Made by a program: the position numbers and the translations under genes
NCBI GenBank assembly: GCA_016873275.1
Contig: VGXO01000002.1
Location: forward strand, 80,383-144,382
DNA: 64,000 bases
Direction: 5' to 3'
DNA from: Phycisphaerae bacterium
GTDB taxonomy: Bacteria; Planctomycetota; Phycisphaerae; Phycisphaerales; SM1A02
Shown here: positions 25,838-34,259 of the stretch, in pieces
How the letters are laid out: each line of letters opens with the position of its first letter
Position numbering within the stretch: the first letter of the stretch is position 1
The notes under the pieces: generated by a model
The model's input: only the letters and a program-made list of their open reading frames with translations
Told to the model about the DNA's origin: nothing
Databases searched by the model: none

Positions 25838-26500
25838 TCAGCGCTCCTCCCGCACCGGATTGCGGAGCCGCCCGACCCGCTCGATCTCGATCTCGACGAC
25901 GTCTCCCTCCCGCAGGAAGCGTGGCGGCGTGCGGCCCGCCCCCACGCCCGCGGGCGTCCCGGTGAGGATCACCGTTCCCGCGAGCAGGGTCATGCCCCGC
26001 GAGAGCTCAGCGATGATCCGCGGCACGCTGAAGAGCATCATCGCCGTCGAGGACTCCTGCATCAGCTCGCCGTTGAGCCAGGTCCGAAGGAGCAGCGACC
26101 CGGGATCGCCCACCTCCGACGCGGGGCGCACCGCCCCGATCGGGCAGAAGGTGTCGAAGCTCTTTCCGCGGCAGAACTGCCCGCCGGATCCCTGCTTCTG
26201 CCACCATCGTGCGCTCACGTCGTTGGCGACGGCATAGCCCCGCAGGTGGCGCAGGGCGTCTCGCTCGGGGACGTCGCGGCAGGTCTCGCCGATCACGAGG
26301 GCGAGCTCGCCCTCGAAGTCGACCTGCGGTCCATGCTCGCGGCAGATCGGGGGGATCACGATCGCCTCGCCGTCGGCGATCACCGACGCGGGGTTCTTCA
26401 TGAACACCGTCGGGTGCGGCTCGATCGAGCCGCCCATCTCCTTCGCGTGGTCGGCGTAGTTCCGCCCGATGGCGATGATCGCGGGGGGATGCAGGGTCAT
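25838..26500 (-). CDS. Fumarylacetoacetate hydrolase family protein
   Basis: A 220-residue protein with FAH-fold signatures: Ile-Gly-Arg-Asn-Tyr-Ala-Asp-His-Ala, Phe-Met-Lys-Asn-Pro, a Phe-Glu-Gly-Glu-Leu-Ala metal-binding strand, Asn-Asp-Val-Ser-Ala-Arg, the Gly-Lys-Ser-Phe-Asp segment and Thr-Gly-Thr-Pro-Ala-Gly-Val-Gly. The family covers 2-keto acid hydratases, acylpyruvases and fumarylpyruvate hydrolases; length and motifs fit an acylpyruvase-like member, but the substrate is uncertain. GGAGG precedes the ATG at 26500. The longer reading frame to 26767 has no support. It is separated by 85 bases from the TPR-like gene in the same direction. Confidence 0.85.
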   Translation of the reverse strand: MTLHPPAIIAIGRNYADHAKEMGGSIEPHPTVFMKNPASVIADGEAIVIPPICREHGPQVDFEGELALVIGETCRDVPERDALRHLRGYAVANDVSARWWQKQGSGGQFCRGKSFDTFCPIGAVRPASEVGDPGSLLLRTWLNGELMQESSTAMMLFSVPRIIAELSRGMTLLAGTVILTGTPAGVGAGRTPPRFLREGDVVEIEIERVGRLRNPVREER

Positions 26501-26585
26501 CGCACGTGCCTCCGTCCCGCGACGCGACGCCCGCCCCGCCGCGGGACGCGGAGCGAGCCAGGCATGACAGCCGATCACCGCCGGC

Positions 26586-28535
26586 TCACGGCGGCGCGAG
26601 ATCGAGCTGCTGCTCCCGCTCGCGCTGCTTCTCGGCAGCCTCGCGGGCCATCTCGGCTCGCTGTGCCTCCATGCCAGGCGGCTCAGGCAGCACCTGCTCG
26701 AGGGTGAGGCTGCGCGACATCGGCGACTGCGCGAACTCCGCCTCGATCTGCGGTCGGACGAGGTCAAAGACCCGCCGGCGGAACTCCTCCGGGGCGCGGT
26801 TGTAGATGGTGAGCCGCTCGATGAGGGGCAGCGTGCGGTCGGTCAGCACCTGCTGGAGCACCACCCGCTCGCTCGCCTCGAGGTCGCCGATCAGGTCGGC
26901 GATGCGACCCTCGCCGAACCGGTTCACGAAGTCGAAGTAGCGGCTGTTCTTGAAGTAGTCGATGAGGTCGCGGGCGAAGACCCGGGCGTCCTCGAGCACC
27001 TTCGGACGGTTGAGCAGCAGCCCCTCGCGGAAGCCGCGGGTGAGCGCGGCGTAGACGTCCGAGCGGGCGACGTCCGGCTGAAGCTCGTACTCCCCGACGG
27101 TGGTCTCGTCCACGAAGGTCTTGAGGTCGCGGGCGTACTTGGTGTTCGGGACGAGCCCGCCCCGCCCGTAGAGCCGGTCGAGCTCGTCGAGGATCTCCTG
27201 CGCGCCCTGCACGTCGCCGGCGCGATAGAGCTCGCGGACCGCGGAGGTCATGAAGTTCTCGTGGAAGTCCGTGAAGGTGTCGCTGCCCGAGCCCCGCGAG
27301 CCGTAGTGCTTGTCGTAGAGCTCGCGGAAGTACCGGTCGATCACCTTGATCCACCGCGGATCGCTCAGCCTTCCCGGGTTGTCGCCGCTGTAGGGATCGA
27401 CGCTCATCATGCCGGAGCGGGCGAGCGCCTGCATCGCGTGGATCTGGGCGCGGTCGTTGTTGATGATCTTGTAGATGTCGTTCGGATCGTCCACCCGCTC
27501 CTCGCCCATCTCCGTGCCCTTGCGGGCCCAGTAGAAGGCATGCGACTGGGGATGGCGCCAGTCGAGCGGTCCCACGTCCGCGGTGTAGCGGTGCATCAGC
27601 GCCGGATCCATGTTGTACTCGTCGATCAGCACCTTCCGCCGCAGGAAGTCGAGCAGCGTCTGCACCTGCGGCTGCACCGCGGGATCCGCGAAGATCGAGT
27701 CGATCGCCCGGAAGAGCGGGCTCGAGGCGCGAAGCTGCGGCTCGAGGTCGAGGAGCCTCGCGTAGGGCGAGGTGCGGATCGCCTCCCACTCGCCGTAGGC
27801 GAGCAGGAGCCGTCGATCGAGCTCGAGACCGACCAGGTCTCCCTCGCCCGCCGCCGCCTTGAGGCGATCGACCAGCGCCTTCACGCCGGGCGTGCGGCGA
27901 TCCGCCTCCTCGAGCGTGCGCGGCGCCTCCGCGACGCGGCGGATCCACGCCTCCCGCCCCGCATGGTCGACCGGCGGCGGTCCGAGCAGCAGGTGCCACT
28001 CGCGGGCGAACTCCCGCTTGTAGTGCAGGTGGGCGTCGTCGGAGATGCCGTCGAGCTTGTGACCGAACCAGAACGCCAGCTCGCGGTGCAGCACGAGGTC
28101 GTTCGGGTTGTAGCGGAGCCCGCGGTTGCGGACGAGGTCGATCCCGGCCCGCACCCACTCCCAGCGCTCCTCCGGCGTGTTGGTCATCACCGAGACGTTG
28201 TACGCCATGTTGTGGCCGTGGAACGCCCACACCTGCGGGAAGCGCGGCTGCAGCTTCGTGATGAGGTCCGCGTCCGCCATGATCTCGTAGAAGAGACCCT
28301 TCTCCTTCATCATGGTCAGGCGGATCCAGAGGTAGTCGACGATCAGCCCGCGAAGCGCCCCGATCGCCGTGCCCAGCGCGACGATCGGCGGCGCGCCCTC
28401 GACCGCCACGTCGGTGTACCGAAGCCCCGACGCCTCGCTCGTCCGCACGGCCCGCGGGAGCAGCACCCCCGCGCCCGCGAAGCAGGCGAGGGCGAGGACG
28501 AGCGCGGCAAGCTGGACGATTCGATCGCGTGCCAT
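26586..28535 (-). CDS. Membrane-anchored helical (TPR-like) protein linked to an ABC transporter
   Basis: A 649-residue protein with one N-terminal hydrophobic helix (about 7-28). It is otherwise soluble and mostly helical. The segment after residue 60 (Leu-Arg-Gly-Leu-Ile-Val-Asp-Tyr-Leu-Trp-Ile-Arg) and the later Trp-Ala-Phe-His-Gly-His-Asn-Met-Ala-Tyr-Asn recall TPR-type proteins that accompany NatA/NatB-like ABC transporters in several environmental phyla. The tail, from about 610, is Gln/Glu/Arg-rich and likely coiled coil. No enzyme motif is seen. It follows the permease by two bases and is the last gene of the six-gene leftward operon. It probably docks with the transporter outside the cytoplasm. 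Confidence 0.65.
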   Translation of the reverse strand: MARDRIVQLAALVLALACFAGAGVLLPRAVRTSEASGLRYTDVAVEGAPPIVALGTAIGALRGLIVDYLWIRLTMMKEKGLFYEIMADADLITKLQPRFPQVWAFHGHNMAYNVSVMTNTPEERWEWVRAGIDLVRNRGLRYNPNDLVLHRELAFWFGHKLDGISDDAHLHYKREFAREWHLLLGPPPVDHAGREAWIRRVAEAPRTLEEADRRTPGVKALVDRLKAAAGEGDLVGLELDRRLLLAYGEWEAIRTSPYARLLDLEPQLRASSPLFRAIDSIFADPAVQPQVQTLLDFLRRKVLIDEYNMDPALMHRYTADVGPLDWRHPQSHAFYWARKGTEMGEERVDDPNDIYKIINNDRAQIHAMQALARSGMMSVDPYSGDNPGRLSDPRWIKVIDRYFRELYDKHYGSRGSGSDTFTDFHENFMTSAVRELYRAGDVQGAQEILDELDRLYGRGGLVPNTKYARDLKTFVDETTVGEYELQPDVARSDVYAALTRGFREGLLLNRPKVLEDARVFARDLIDYFKNSRYFDFVNRFGEGRIADLIGDLEASERVVLQQVLTDRTLPLIERLTIYNRAPEEFRRRVFDLVRPQIEAEFAQSPMSRSLTLEQVLPEPPGMEAQRAEMAREAAEKQREREQQLDLAPP

Positions 28536-28537
28536 GT

Positions 28538-30586
28538 TCAACCCTGACCGCTGTAGACGGCAAGCTCCTTGCGGCGGAAGGCGAGCAGGGAGAGCGCGAG
28601 CACCAGCACCGACCAGCCGATCCCCACGATCCAGAACGCCCGCCCGAGGTCGCCCCAGCCGACGAGCCGGCCCTCCACGAGCGCGGAGGTGGGTCGGATG
28701 AGACCGTAGCTCCGCAGCACCCACTCGGCGCCGGCGGCGATGCCCCGGATCATCGACTTCGCCCACTGCACGTTGCCCTCGTCGTCCCAGATGCGGTAGC
28801 TGCGGACGCTCTCGGCGAGGAAGGGCGACGCCTCCGCGGCGAGGAAGACCGTGAATCCGACGAGGCACGCGACGGGGAAGCTCAGGAAGGACGCCATCGC
28901 CGCGCCGAGCATGGCGAGGAAGGAGAGCTTCACCAGCAGCACGAGGAGCGCCCGCAGGAAGTTCGCCTCGAAGCTCGAGACGGGATAGAGCAGCTCCAGC
29001 CCATCCGGCTCGAAGAAGATCGTCAGCTCGCCGGGCATCACCGCGGGGGTTCCCGCGGGCGCGTCCGGGTCGAACCGCGCGTTGGCGATGCCGATCGAGA
29101 GCACGCCCTCGTCGTTGATGAGGTCCGCGGGGATCACCAGCACCATCGACTGCGCCGGCACGAAGCGCCGATCGGTCCAGCCACCCCCGTCGGGGAAGCG
29201 GAAGATCACCGGCAGCTGGTTGTGGGGATCGCTGTCGCCGGCGTAGAAGAGGTACTTCAGGGTGAGGTTCGCGCCGAGCCGCCTCGCCTCGGCGAGACCC
29301 GGGAAGCGGAAGATCCGCTCGTCGCCGGGCGCGATCGAGCGCTGCCCGGCGAGGTTCTCCTTCTGGAAGTCCGCGTAGAGGTTCCGGCGGACCTCGAACT
29401 CGTCCTCCTCCTTTCGCTCGATCGAGTCCTTGAGCATCGGATCCGCCTCGATCGCCTGATCGACCATCTCGAGGAGCCTCGCCCGCGGCAGCAGGTCGTA
29501 CGCGGGCTCCAGACCGACGCGGGCGACGAGCACCTCATCCCGCACCGCCTGGGCGTCGAAGGCGTCCGCCGCGGGGCGCGTCTCGAGGTATCGGATGAAG
29601 AGGAAGATGCTCACGCCGCAGACGGCGAGCAGCACCGCGTCGAGGAGGACGATGCCGAGCCACTTGCCGAGCAGGTAGCGCAGCCGCGAGATCGGCTTGG
29701 TCAGGAGCTGCAGGATCTGACGGTCGCGGATCTCGAAGGCGACCGTCGCCGCGGCGAGGACGAGCGTCATGCACGCCGCCACCGCATAGGTGGTGCCGAG
29801 GCTCCGACCGATGAAGACCTGGAGCTGGTAGCGGAGCGGCGTCTCCGGATCGATCCAGACGGGGATCAGCGGCAGCACCACGAGCAGCACCACGATGAAG
29901 CCGGCGAACGCCTTCTGCCTCACCGCCTCGCGGATCACCGTCGCCGCGACCGCCCCGGGCTGTCCCAGCCCGCCGACGCCGGCGATCACGAGCCGCACCA
30001 GCAGCACGAAGGTGAACCCCAGCACCCCCATCCCGCCGACCGCGAACGCGCCGGCGGGACGACCGAGGAGGAGCATCGCTCCGCCGGCGATCGCGACCGC
30101 GATGACCACGAGGAAGAGCTGCAGCGACGTGCCCGCCCAGACCGCGACGAGGAGCCACGCGAGCACGAGCGCCGCATAGCCGAGCGTCGTGGCGGGATCC
30201 TCGATCAGGAAGAGCGGTGCCCAGCCCGGGATCTCCTCCTCGACGAGGATCTCCGCGACCGCCGCGACGGCGAGCAGCGTGCCCGCGCGGTCGTAGAGGG
30301 TCGGCATGCCGCGCAGTCGACCGTCGCCGTACTCCTTGCCGTCGAGGGTGACGGTGCCCTGCTCCATGAGCTGCACCGCCTCCGGATCCCTCTCGACGAG
30401 GTTCGCGTCGCGCAGGATCTCGACGATCCCCGCCTCGAGGGAGGCGAGGCGCCGTGCCTCCGCGAGCAGCGGACCGAAGAGCCCCGCGACGAGGAGGAGC
30501 GCGACCACCGACGAGGCGATCCGCGCCCCGAGTCCCTGCTGCCCGCGGTCGAGCTTTCGGTACAGCTCGACGAGCCTACGACCCAT
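28538..30586 (-). CDS. ABC-2 type permease with large extracytoplasmic domain
   Basis: A 682-residue membrane protein. About nine hydrophobic segments are visible: one near 20-45, several between 95 and 310, one near 335, and a C-terminal group. The Gln-Leu-Leu-Thr-Lys-Pro-Ile-Ser-Arg motif, between helices near 310, is the ABC-2 permease cytoplasmic signature for contact with the ATPase. A non-membrane region of about 200 residues (about 350-530) containing charged and beta-rich segments sits between the groups. The start overlaps the ATPase stop by 11 bases. The likely role is export or extraction of a lipid, peptide or protein substrate, which is inference from the family. Confidence 0.8.
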   Translation of the reverse strand: MGRRLVELYRKLDRGQQGLGARIASSVVALLLVAGLFGPLLAEARRLASLEAGIVEILRDANLVERDPEAVQLMEQGTVTLDGKEYGDGRLRGMPTLYDRAGTLLAVAAVAEILVEEEIPGWAPLFLIEDPATTLGYAALVLAWLLVAVWAGTSLQLFLVVIAVAIAGGAMLLLGRPAGAFAVGGMGVLGFTFVLLVRLVIAGVGGLGQPGAVAATVIREAVRQKAFAGFIVVLLVVLPLIPVWIDPETPLRYQLQVFIGRSLGTTYAVAACMTLVLAAATVAFEIRDRQILQLLTKPISRLRYLLGKWLGIVLLDAVLLAVCGVSIFLFIRYLETRPAADAFDAQAVRDEVLVARVGLEPAYDLLPRARLLEMVDQAIEADPMLKDSIERKEEDEFEVRRNLYADFQKENLAGQRSIAPGDERIFRFPGLAEARRLGANLTLKYLFYAGDSDPHNQLPVIFRFPDGGGWTDRRFVPAQSMVLVIPADLINDEGVLSIGIANARFDPDAPAGTPAVMPGELTIFFEPDGLELLYPVSSFEANFLRALLVLLVKLSFLAMLGAAMASFLSFPVACLVGFTVFLAAEASPFLAESVRSYRIWDDEGNVQWAKSMIRGIAAGAEWVLRSYGLIRPTSALVEGRLVGWGDLGRAFWIVGIGWSVLVLALSLLAFRRKELAVYSGQG

Positions 30587-31778
30587 GACCGCCCCTTCCG
30601 CCCTCGCCCTCGTCGACGAGCCCGCGGATCACGTCCTCATCGACGCCCTTGGGCCTCGCCGGCGCCCTCGCCGCGGGGGCGGAGGGCGCCGCCGGCGGCT
30701 TCGGCGCCAGCAGCTCGTCGAGCACCTCCCGCGTCGCCGGCGCCGCGGTCGCCGGAGGCTTCTCGACGGGCGCCGCCACGACGGGAACCTTCGGCTCGTC
30801 GCGGCCGCGGACGAGCTCCTCGACGAGACCCGTGCCCTCGGTCTCCTCGCCGAGGAGGAACCTCGCGGTCGGACCTCCGGCGCCGGCACCCGAGGTCGCG
30901 ATCTGCTCCTGCCGCGCCCGCTCGACGATCTGCAGGAACAGGTCCTCGAGCCGCTGCCGAGGGTTCTCGACGCGGTCGATGCCGAATCCCTCGCGGGCGC
31001 CGAGGATCTTCTCGATCTCCTTCAAGGTGCCCTCGTGCAGCCGTCCGGTCTTGATCATCGTGTGGGCGGTGTCGCGGAGGAGCTCCTCCGACGTCCCCTC
31101 CGCCCGGATCCGCCCGCCGTAGAGGATGACCATCCGGTCGCAGACGTCCTCGACGTCTCCGAGCAGGTGCGAGGAGAGCAGGATCGTCTTGCCGCGGCGC
31201 TTCAGGTCGAGCAGCAGGTCCTTCACCTGCCGCGTGCCGATCGGGTCGAGACCGGAGGTCGGCTCGTCGAGGATGAGGAACTCGGGATCGTTGATCAGCG
31301 CCTGGGCGATCCCGAGCCGCCGGGTCATGCCCTTGGAGTACTCGCCGACCGGGCGGTGCGCCGCGTTGCCGAGACCCACCATCTCGATCAGCTCGTCCAC
31401 GCGGCGCCGGCGGGTCGCCGCCCCGAGCCCGAAGATCCGCCCGTAGTAGTCGAGCGTCTCGCGGGCGTCGAGGAAGCGGTACATGTACGACTCCTCGGGC
31501 AGGTAGCCGATCCGCCGCTTGATCGCGACGTCGGAGGGATCCCGCCCGAGGACCACGAGTCGTCCGCTGCTCTTGCGGAGCAGCCCGAGGATCAGCTTGA
31601 TCGTCGTGCTCTTGCCGGAGCCGTTCGGTCCGAGCAGACCGAAGATCTCGTGGCGGCGGATCGAGAACTCGATGCCGTCCACGGCGCGGGCCTTCGCCCG
31701 CATCCAGAAGTCGCTGAACACCTTGACGAGACCCGACGCCTCGACCACCACCTCGGGATTGCCGGCTTCCGTCACCAT
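30576..31778 (-). CDS. ABC transporter ATP-binding protein (ABC-2 exporter type)
   Basis: A 400-residue ATPase. Walker A is Gly-Pro-Asn-Gly-Ser-Gly-Lys-Ser-Thr, the signature is Tyr-Ser-Lys-Gly-Met-Thr-Arg-Arg, Walker B ends Ile-Leu-Asp-Glu-Pro-Thr-Ser-Gly-Leu-Asp, and a switch His follows in Ser-Ser-His-Leu. The Tyr-Ser-Lys-Gly signature is typical of NatA-like exporters paired with ABC-2 permeases. Residues after about 300 form a Pro/Ala-rich, probably disordered tail with conserved-looking ends. It stands 38 bases after the third SPFH gene and overlaps the downstream permease. It may also energise the divergent permease at 36551, which has no ATPase of its own nearby. Confidence 0.92.
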   Translation of the reverse strand: MVTEAGNPEVVVEASGLVKVFSDFWMRAKARAVDGIEFSIRRHEIFGLLGPNGSGKSTTIKLILGLLRKSSGRLVVLGRDPSDVAIKRRIGYLPEESYMYRFLDARETLDYYGRIFGLGAATRRRRVDELIEMVGLGNAAHRPVGEYSKGMTRRLGIAQALINDPEFLILDEPTSGLDPIGTRQVKDLLLDLKRRGKTILLSSHLLGDVEDVCDRMVILYGGRIRAEGTSEELLRDTAHTMIKTGRLHEGTLKEIEKILGAREGFGIDRVENPRQRLEDLFLQIVERARQEQIATSGAGAGGPTARFLLGEETEGTGLVEELVRGRDEPKVPVVAAPVEKPPATAAPATREVLDELLAPKPPAAPSAPAARAPARPKGVDEDVIRGLVDEGEGGRGGHGS

Positions 31779-31816
31779 CGCGTGGACTCCTCGTGCCGCG
31801 GTCGGGCGACCTCGGC

Positions 31817-33250
31817 TCACGGTCGACCGAAGCCGCCGCTCGCATCGCGCTCGAGGCGTCGTCCGGCCTGGTTGATCATGATCGTCCGGGTATCGAGCCG
31901 GAAGGGTTGCAGGGTGAGCGCCGACTGGTCCGCCTCGCGCTTCCGGCGCTCGAGATCCGCCCGCCGCCGGACCTGCATGACGTCGGGCGAGCTCGTGAGG
32001 CCGAGGTCGACCGACGCCAGTCCGCCGGGGACCGTGAAGACCTCCGCCTCCGGTTGGGCGAGCACCTCGCGGACGGTCTCGAGCCAGAGCTGCCGCACGA
32101 GTTGGCGGGGGTTCTCGCGGTAGGCGGGAAGCAGTCCCTGCAGGCGACGGACCTCGCGGGCGAGCTCCGAGCGCCGCGCCGAGAGCGACGCCTCGGCCCG
32201 CGCCACGATCATCGCGCTCTCGCCGCCGACGTCGCGGGCGGCGAACCGCTCGCCGATGCGGGCGAGCACCGCGTCGGCGCCGACGTCGTCGCGGAGGGTG
32301 AGCGCCGCCTCGTACTCGTTGATCAGCCGGATGAGGTCCGCGGCGGCGACCGGTCCCGCGGCCTGCGTCAGGCGGGCGGCGGCCTCCTGCCGGGCGCGGT
32401 CGATCGCGGTCTTCGCCTGCTCCCGCTTGGTCAGCACCTCGGCGTAGTTCTTGCGCACCGCGAGGGGCGCCGTCCGCACCGGCAGCACGACCGAGGCGAT
32501 GCGCACGCCGCACCCGAGCTCGTCGAGCACCCGCTGCGACTCCTCGAGCACCGCGATCTCCGGCGCCTCGCGGAGCTCGGTGAGCTCCTCGAGGGAGAGA
32601 CGCGCCGCCGCCGCGACCGCGCCCCGCTCGATCGCCCGGCGCACCACGACCGGGACGAGGTCGGGACGGAGGGTCCGCATCATGCTCACCGGATCCTCGA
32701 CCACGTACTCCGCCTGGATCAGGAGATGCGCGAGGTCGCCGCCCGCGGTGATCAGCGAGCCGTCCTCGCCGGGCTGGAGGTGCCGCGTGATGTCCGCGGC
32801 GTCGGTCGCCTCCTCGAGGGTCTTCTCGCCACGCCGATAGCGAGGCCAGAACGCGTCGTTGACCTCGACGAGCCGCCGCATCTCGACGGTGACGATCTGA
32901 CCGACCGGATACGGCCACGACGGATGGAGTCCCGGCGGCAGCACCTCGTCTCCCGGAGGTCCCTCGATCGCCCCGAAGAGCGTCTTCACGCCCGCGGCGC
33001 CCTCGTCCACCGTCTGGAATCCGGAGACGAGGAAGGTCACGACGAGCGCCGCGATCCCCACCTGGAGGAGCCGGTAGCTGAGGCGGAGCGCCTCGCCAAG
33101 ACTCTGGTTCGCCGGATCCATCGCGTCGCGCAGCTGGGCGGCGGCGCCGGACTCCGCGGCGACGTCGAAGCGGGCGCTCGCGGCGCGGCGCGGCTCGCTC
33201 GACTCCGCGTCCTCGCTGGTCGGGACCTCGTCGCGCTCCGCGCCGGTCAC
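31817..33250 (-). CDS. SPFH/HflK-like membrane protein
   Basis: A 477-residue protein. About 60 polar N-terminal residues precede one transmembrane helix (about 58-78, Val-Gly-Ile-Ala-Ala-Leu-Val-Val), and then an SPFH (band 7) domain starts with Val-Asp-Glu-Gly-Ala-Ala-Gly-Val. A long helical region rich in Arg, Ala and Glu follows, typical of flotillin-type coiled coils. The start is a GTG overlapping the hflC-like stop (GTGA), so the reading frame's extension to 33505 is rejected. HflK/HflC-type proteins form large membrane cages around the FtsH protease. Here no ftsH is near, and the neighbour is an ABC exporter. Confidence 0.8.
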   Translation of the reverse strand: MTGAERDEVPTSEDAESSEPRRAASARFDVAAESGAAAQLRDAMDPANQSLGEALRLSYRLLQVGIAALVVTFLVSGFQTVDEGAAGVKTLFGAIEGPPGDEVLPPGLHPSWPYPVGQIVTVEMRRLVEVNDAFWPRYRRGEKTLEEATDAADITRHLQPGEDGSLITAGGDLAHLLIQAEYVVEDPVSMMRTLRPDLVPVVVRRAIERGAVAAAARLSLEELTELREAPEIAVLEESQRVLDELGCGVRIASVVLPVRTAPLAVRKNYAEVLTKREQAKTAIDRARQEAAARLTQAAGPVAAADLIRLINEYEAALTLRDDVGADAVLARIGERFAARDVGGESAMIVARAEASLSARRSELAREVRRLQGLLPAYRENPRQLVRQLWLETVREVLAQPEAEVFTVPGGLASVDLGLTSSPDVMQVRRRADLERRKREADQSALTLQPFRLDTRTIMINQAGRRLERDASGGFGRP

Positions 33251-34182
33251 GGCGTCGCTCCCGTGGCGGCGGGCGCCTCGACCGGCGGCGGCTGGGGGAT
33301 GCCGCTCGGATCGGTCGGCGCCTCGACCTCGAGCAGGTGGAAGGGCGCCTGACGCGTGTCGGTCACGAAGGTCGTGGATCCGCGGAGCCCCGCCTTCAGC
33401 GTGTCGAGCCAGGAGAGGAAGATCGCGAGGTCCGACTGCGACTTCATCTCCTGGTAGTAGCGGGTCGCCTCCTCGTTGCCGACCGCCTGGATGCGCTCGG
33501 CCCACTGCTCGGCGAAGCTCCGGATCGCGTCCGCCTGCGCCGCCGCCTGGCTGCGGATCGCCTCCGCCTCGCTCGCGCCGCGGGCGTCCTCGAGCTTCGA
33601 CAGGTTGTTCTGCACCTCCGCCATGCGGGCGAGCACCGCCACGGTCGTCTTGGGCGGCAGCACCACGCGGCTCAGGCCGACCGAGACCGGCTTGATGCCC
33701 GCGACGGCGTTGCGGGCGAGGTCGTCGAGGATCGCCTGCTCGACCTCCGGCAGCCGGCTGTCCGCCCCGATCAGCTCGCGGAACTGGTATCCGCCGACCG
33801 CCCGCACCGCGCCCTGCAGCCGCGTCTCGAGCTCCCGGCTCGCCGCGTCGGTGCTGCCGTAGCTCGTGAAGAACTGGATGGCGGCGGACTCCTCCCGGTC
33901 GAGCTGCCAGAGCAGGAACGCCTGCACGACGACCTGCTGACCATCCCGGGTGAGCACGGTCTCGAGCGGCGAGTCCACGAGCTGCATGCGGGTGTCGAGC
34001 TTGACCACCCGCTCCATGAAGAAGGGCAGCTTGAAGTGCAGTCCCTCCCCCACGATGCCGGCGGGCTTCCCGAAGCGGGTCTTCACCGCGATCTCGTGGA
34101 AGTTGACGGTGTAGGTGACGTTGAAGAGGACCAGCACCGCGAGGATCAGCAGACCGAGGAGGATGGCGAAGGTGCGGTTCAT
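33247..34182 (-). CDS. HflC-like SPFH membrane protein
   Basis: A 311-residue protein with an N-terminal transmembrane anchor (about 5-25, Leu/Val/Ile-rich) and the SPFH domain directly after it: Phe-His-Glu-Ile-Ala-Val-Lys-Thr-Arg-Phe-Gly-Lys-Pro, then Gly-Leu-His-Phe-Lys-Leu-Pro-Phe, Asp-Thr-Arg-Met-Gln and a Thr-Arg-Asp-Gly-Gln strand. This matches HflC closely, including an Ala-rich helix with Glu-Ala-Glu-Ala-Ile-Arg. A proline-rich tail ends the protein. It overlaps the next SPFH gene by four bases and follows the long SPFH gene by 77 bases. Confidence 0.88.
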   Translation of the reverse strand: MNRTFAILLGLLILAVLVLFNVTYTVNFHEIAVKTRFGKPAGIVGEGLHFKLPFFMERVVKLDTRMQLVDSPLETVLTRDGQQVVVQAFLLWQLDREESAAIQFFTSYGSTDAASRELETRLQGAVRAVGGYQFRELIGADSRLPEVEQAILDDLARNAVAGIKPVSVGLSRVVLPPKTTVAVLARMAEVQNNLSKLEDARGASEAEAIRSQAAAQADAIRSFAEQWAERIQAVGNEEATRYYQEMKSQSDLAIFLSWLDTLKAGLRGSTTFVTDTRQAPFHLLEVEAPTDPSGIPQPPPVEAPAATGATP

Positions 34183-34259
34183 GATTCGACGAAGGTCGGG
34201 GCGTTGGAGGAGGCGGTGCGGGGACGACGCGATCGCAGGACGCAGCGCGGGAGTCGAGG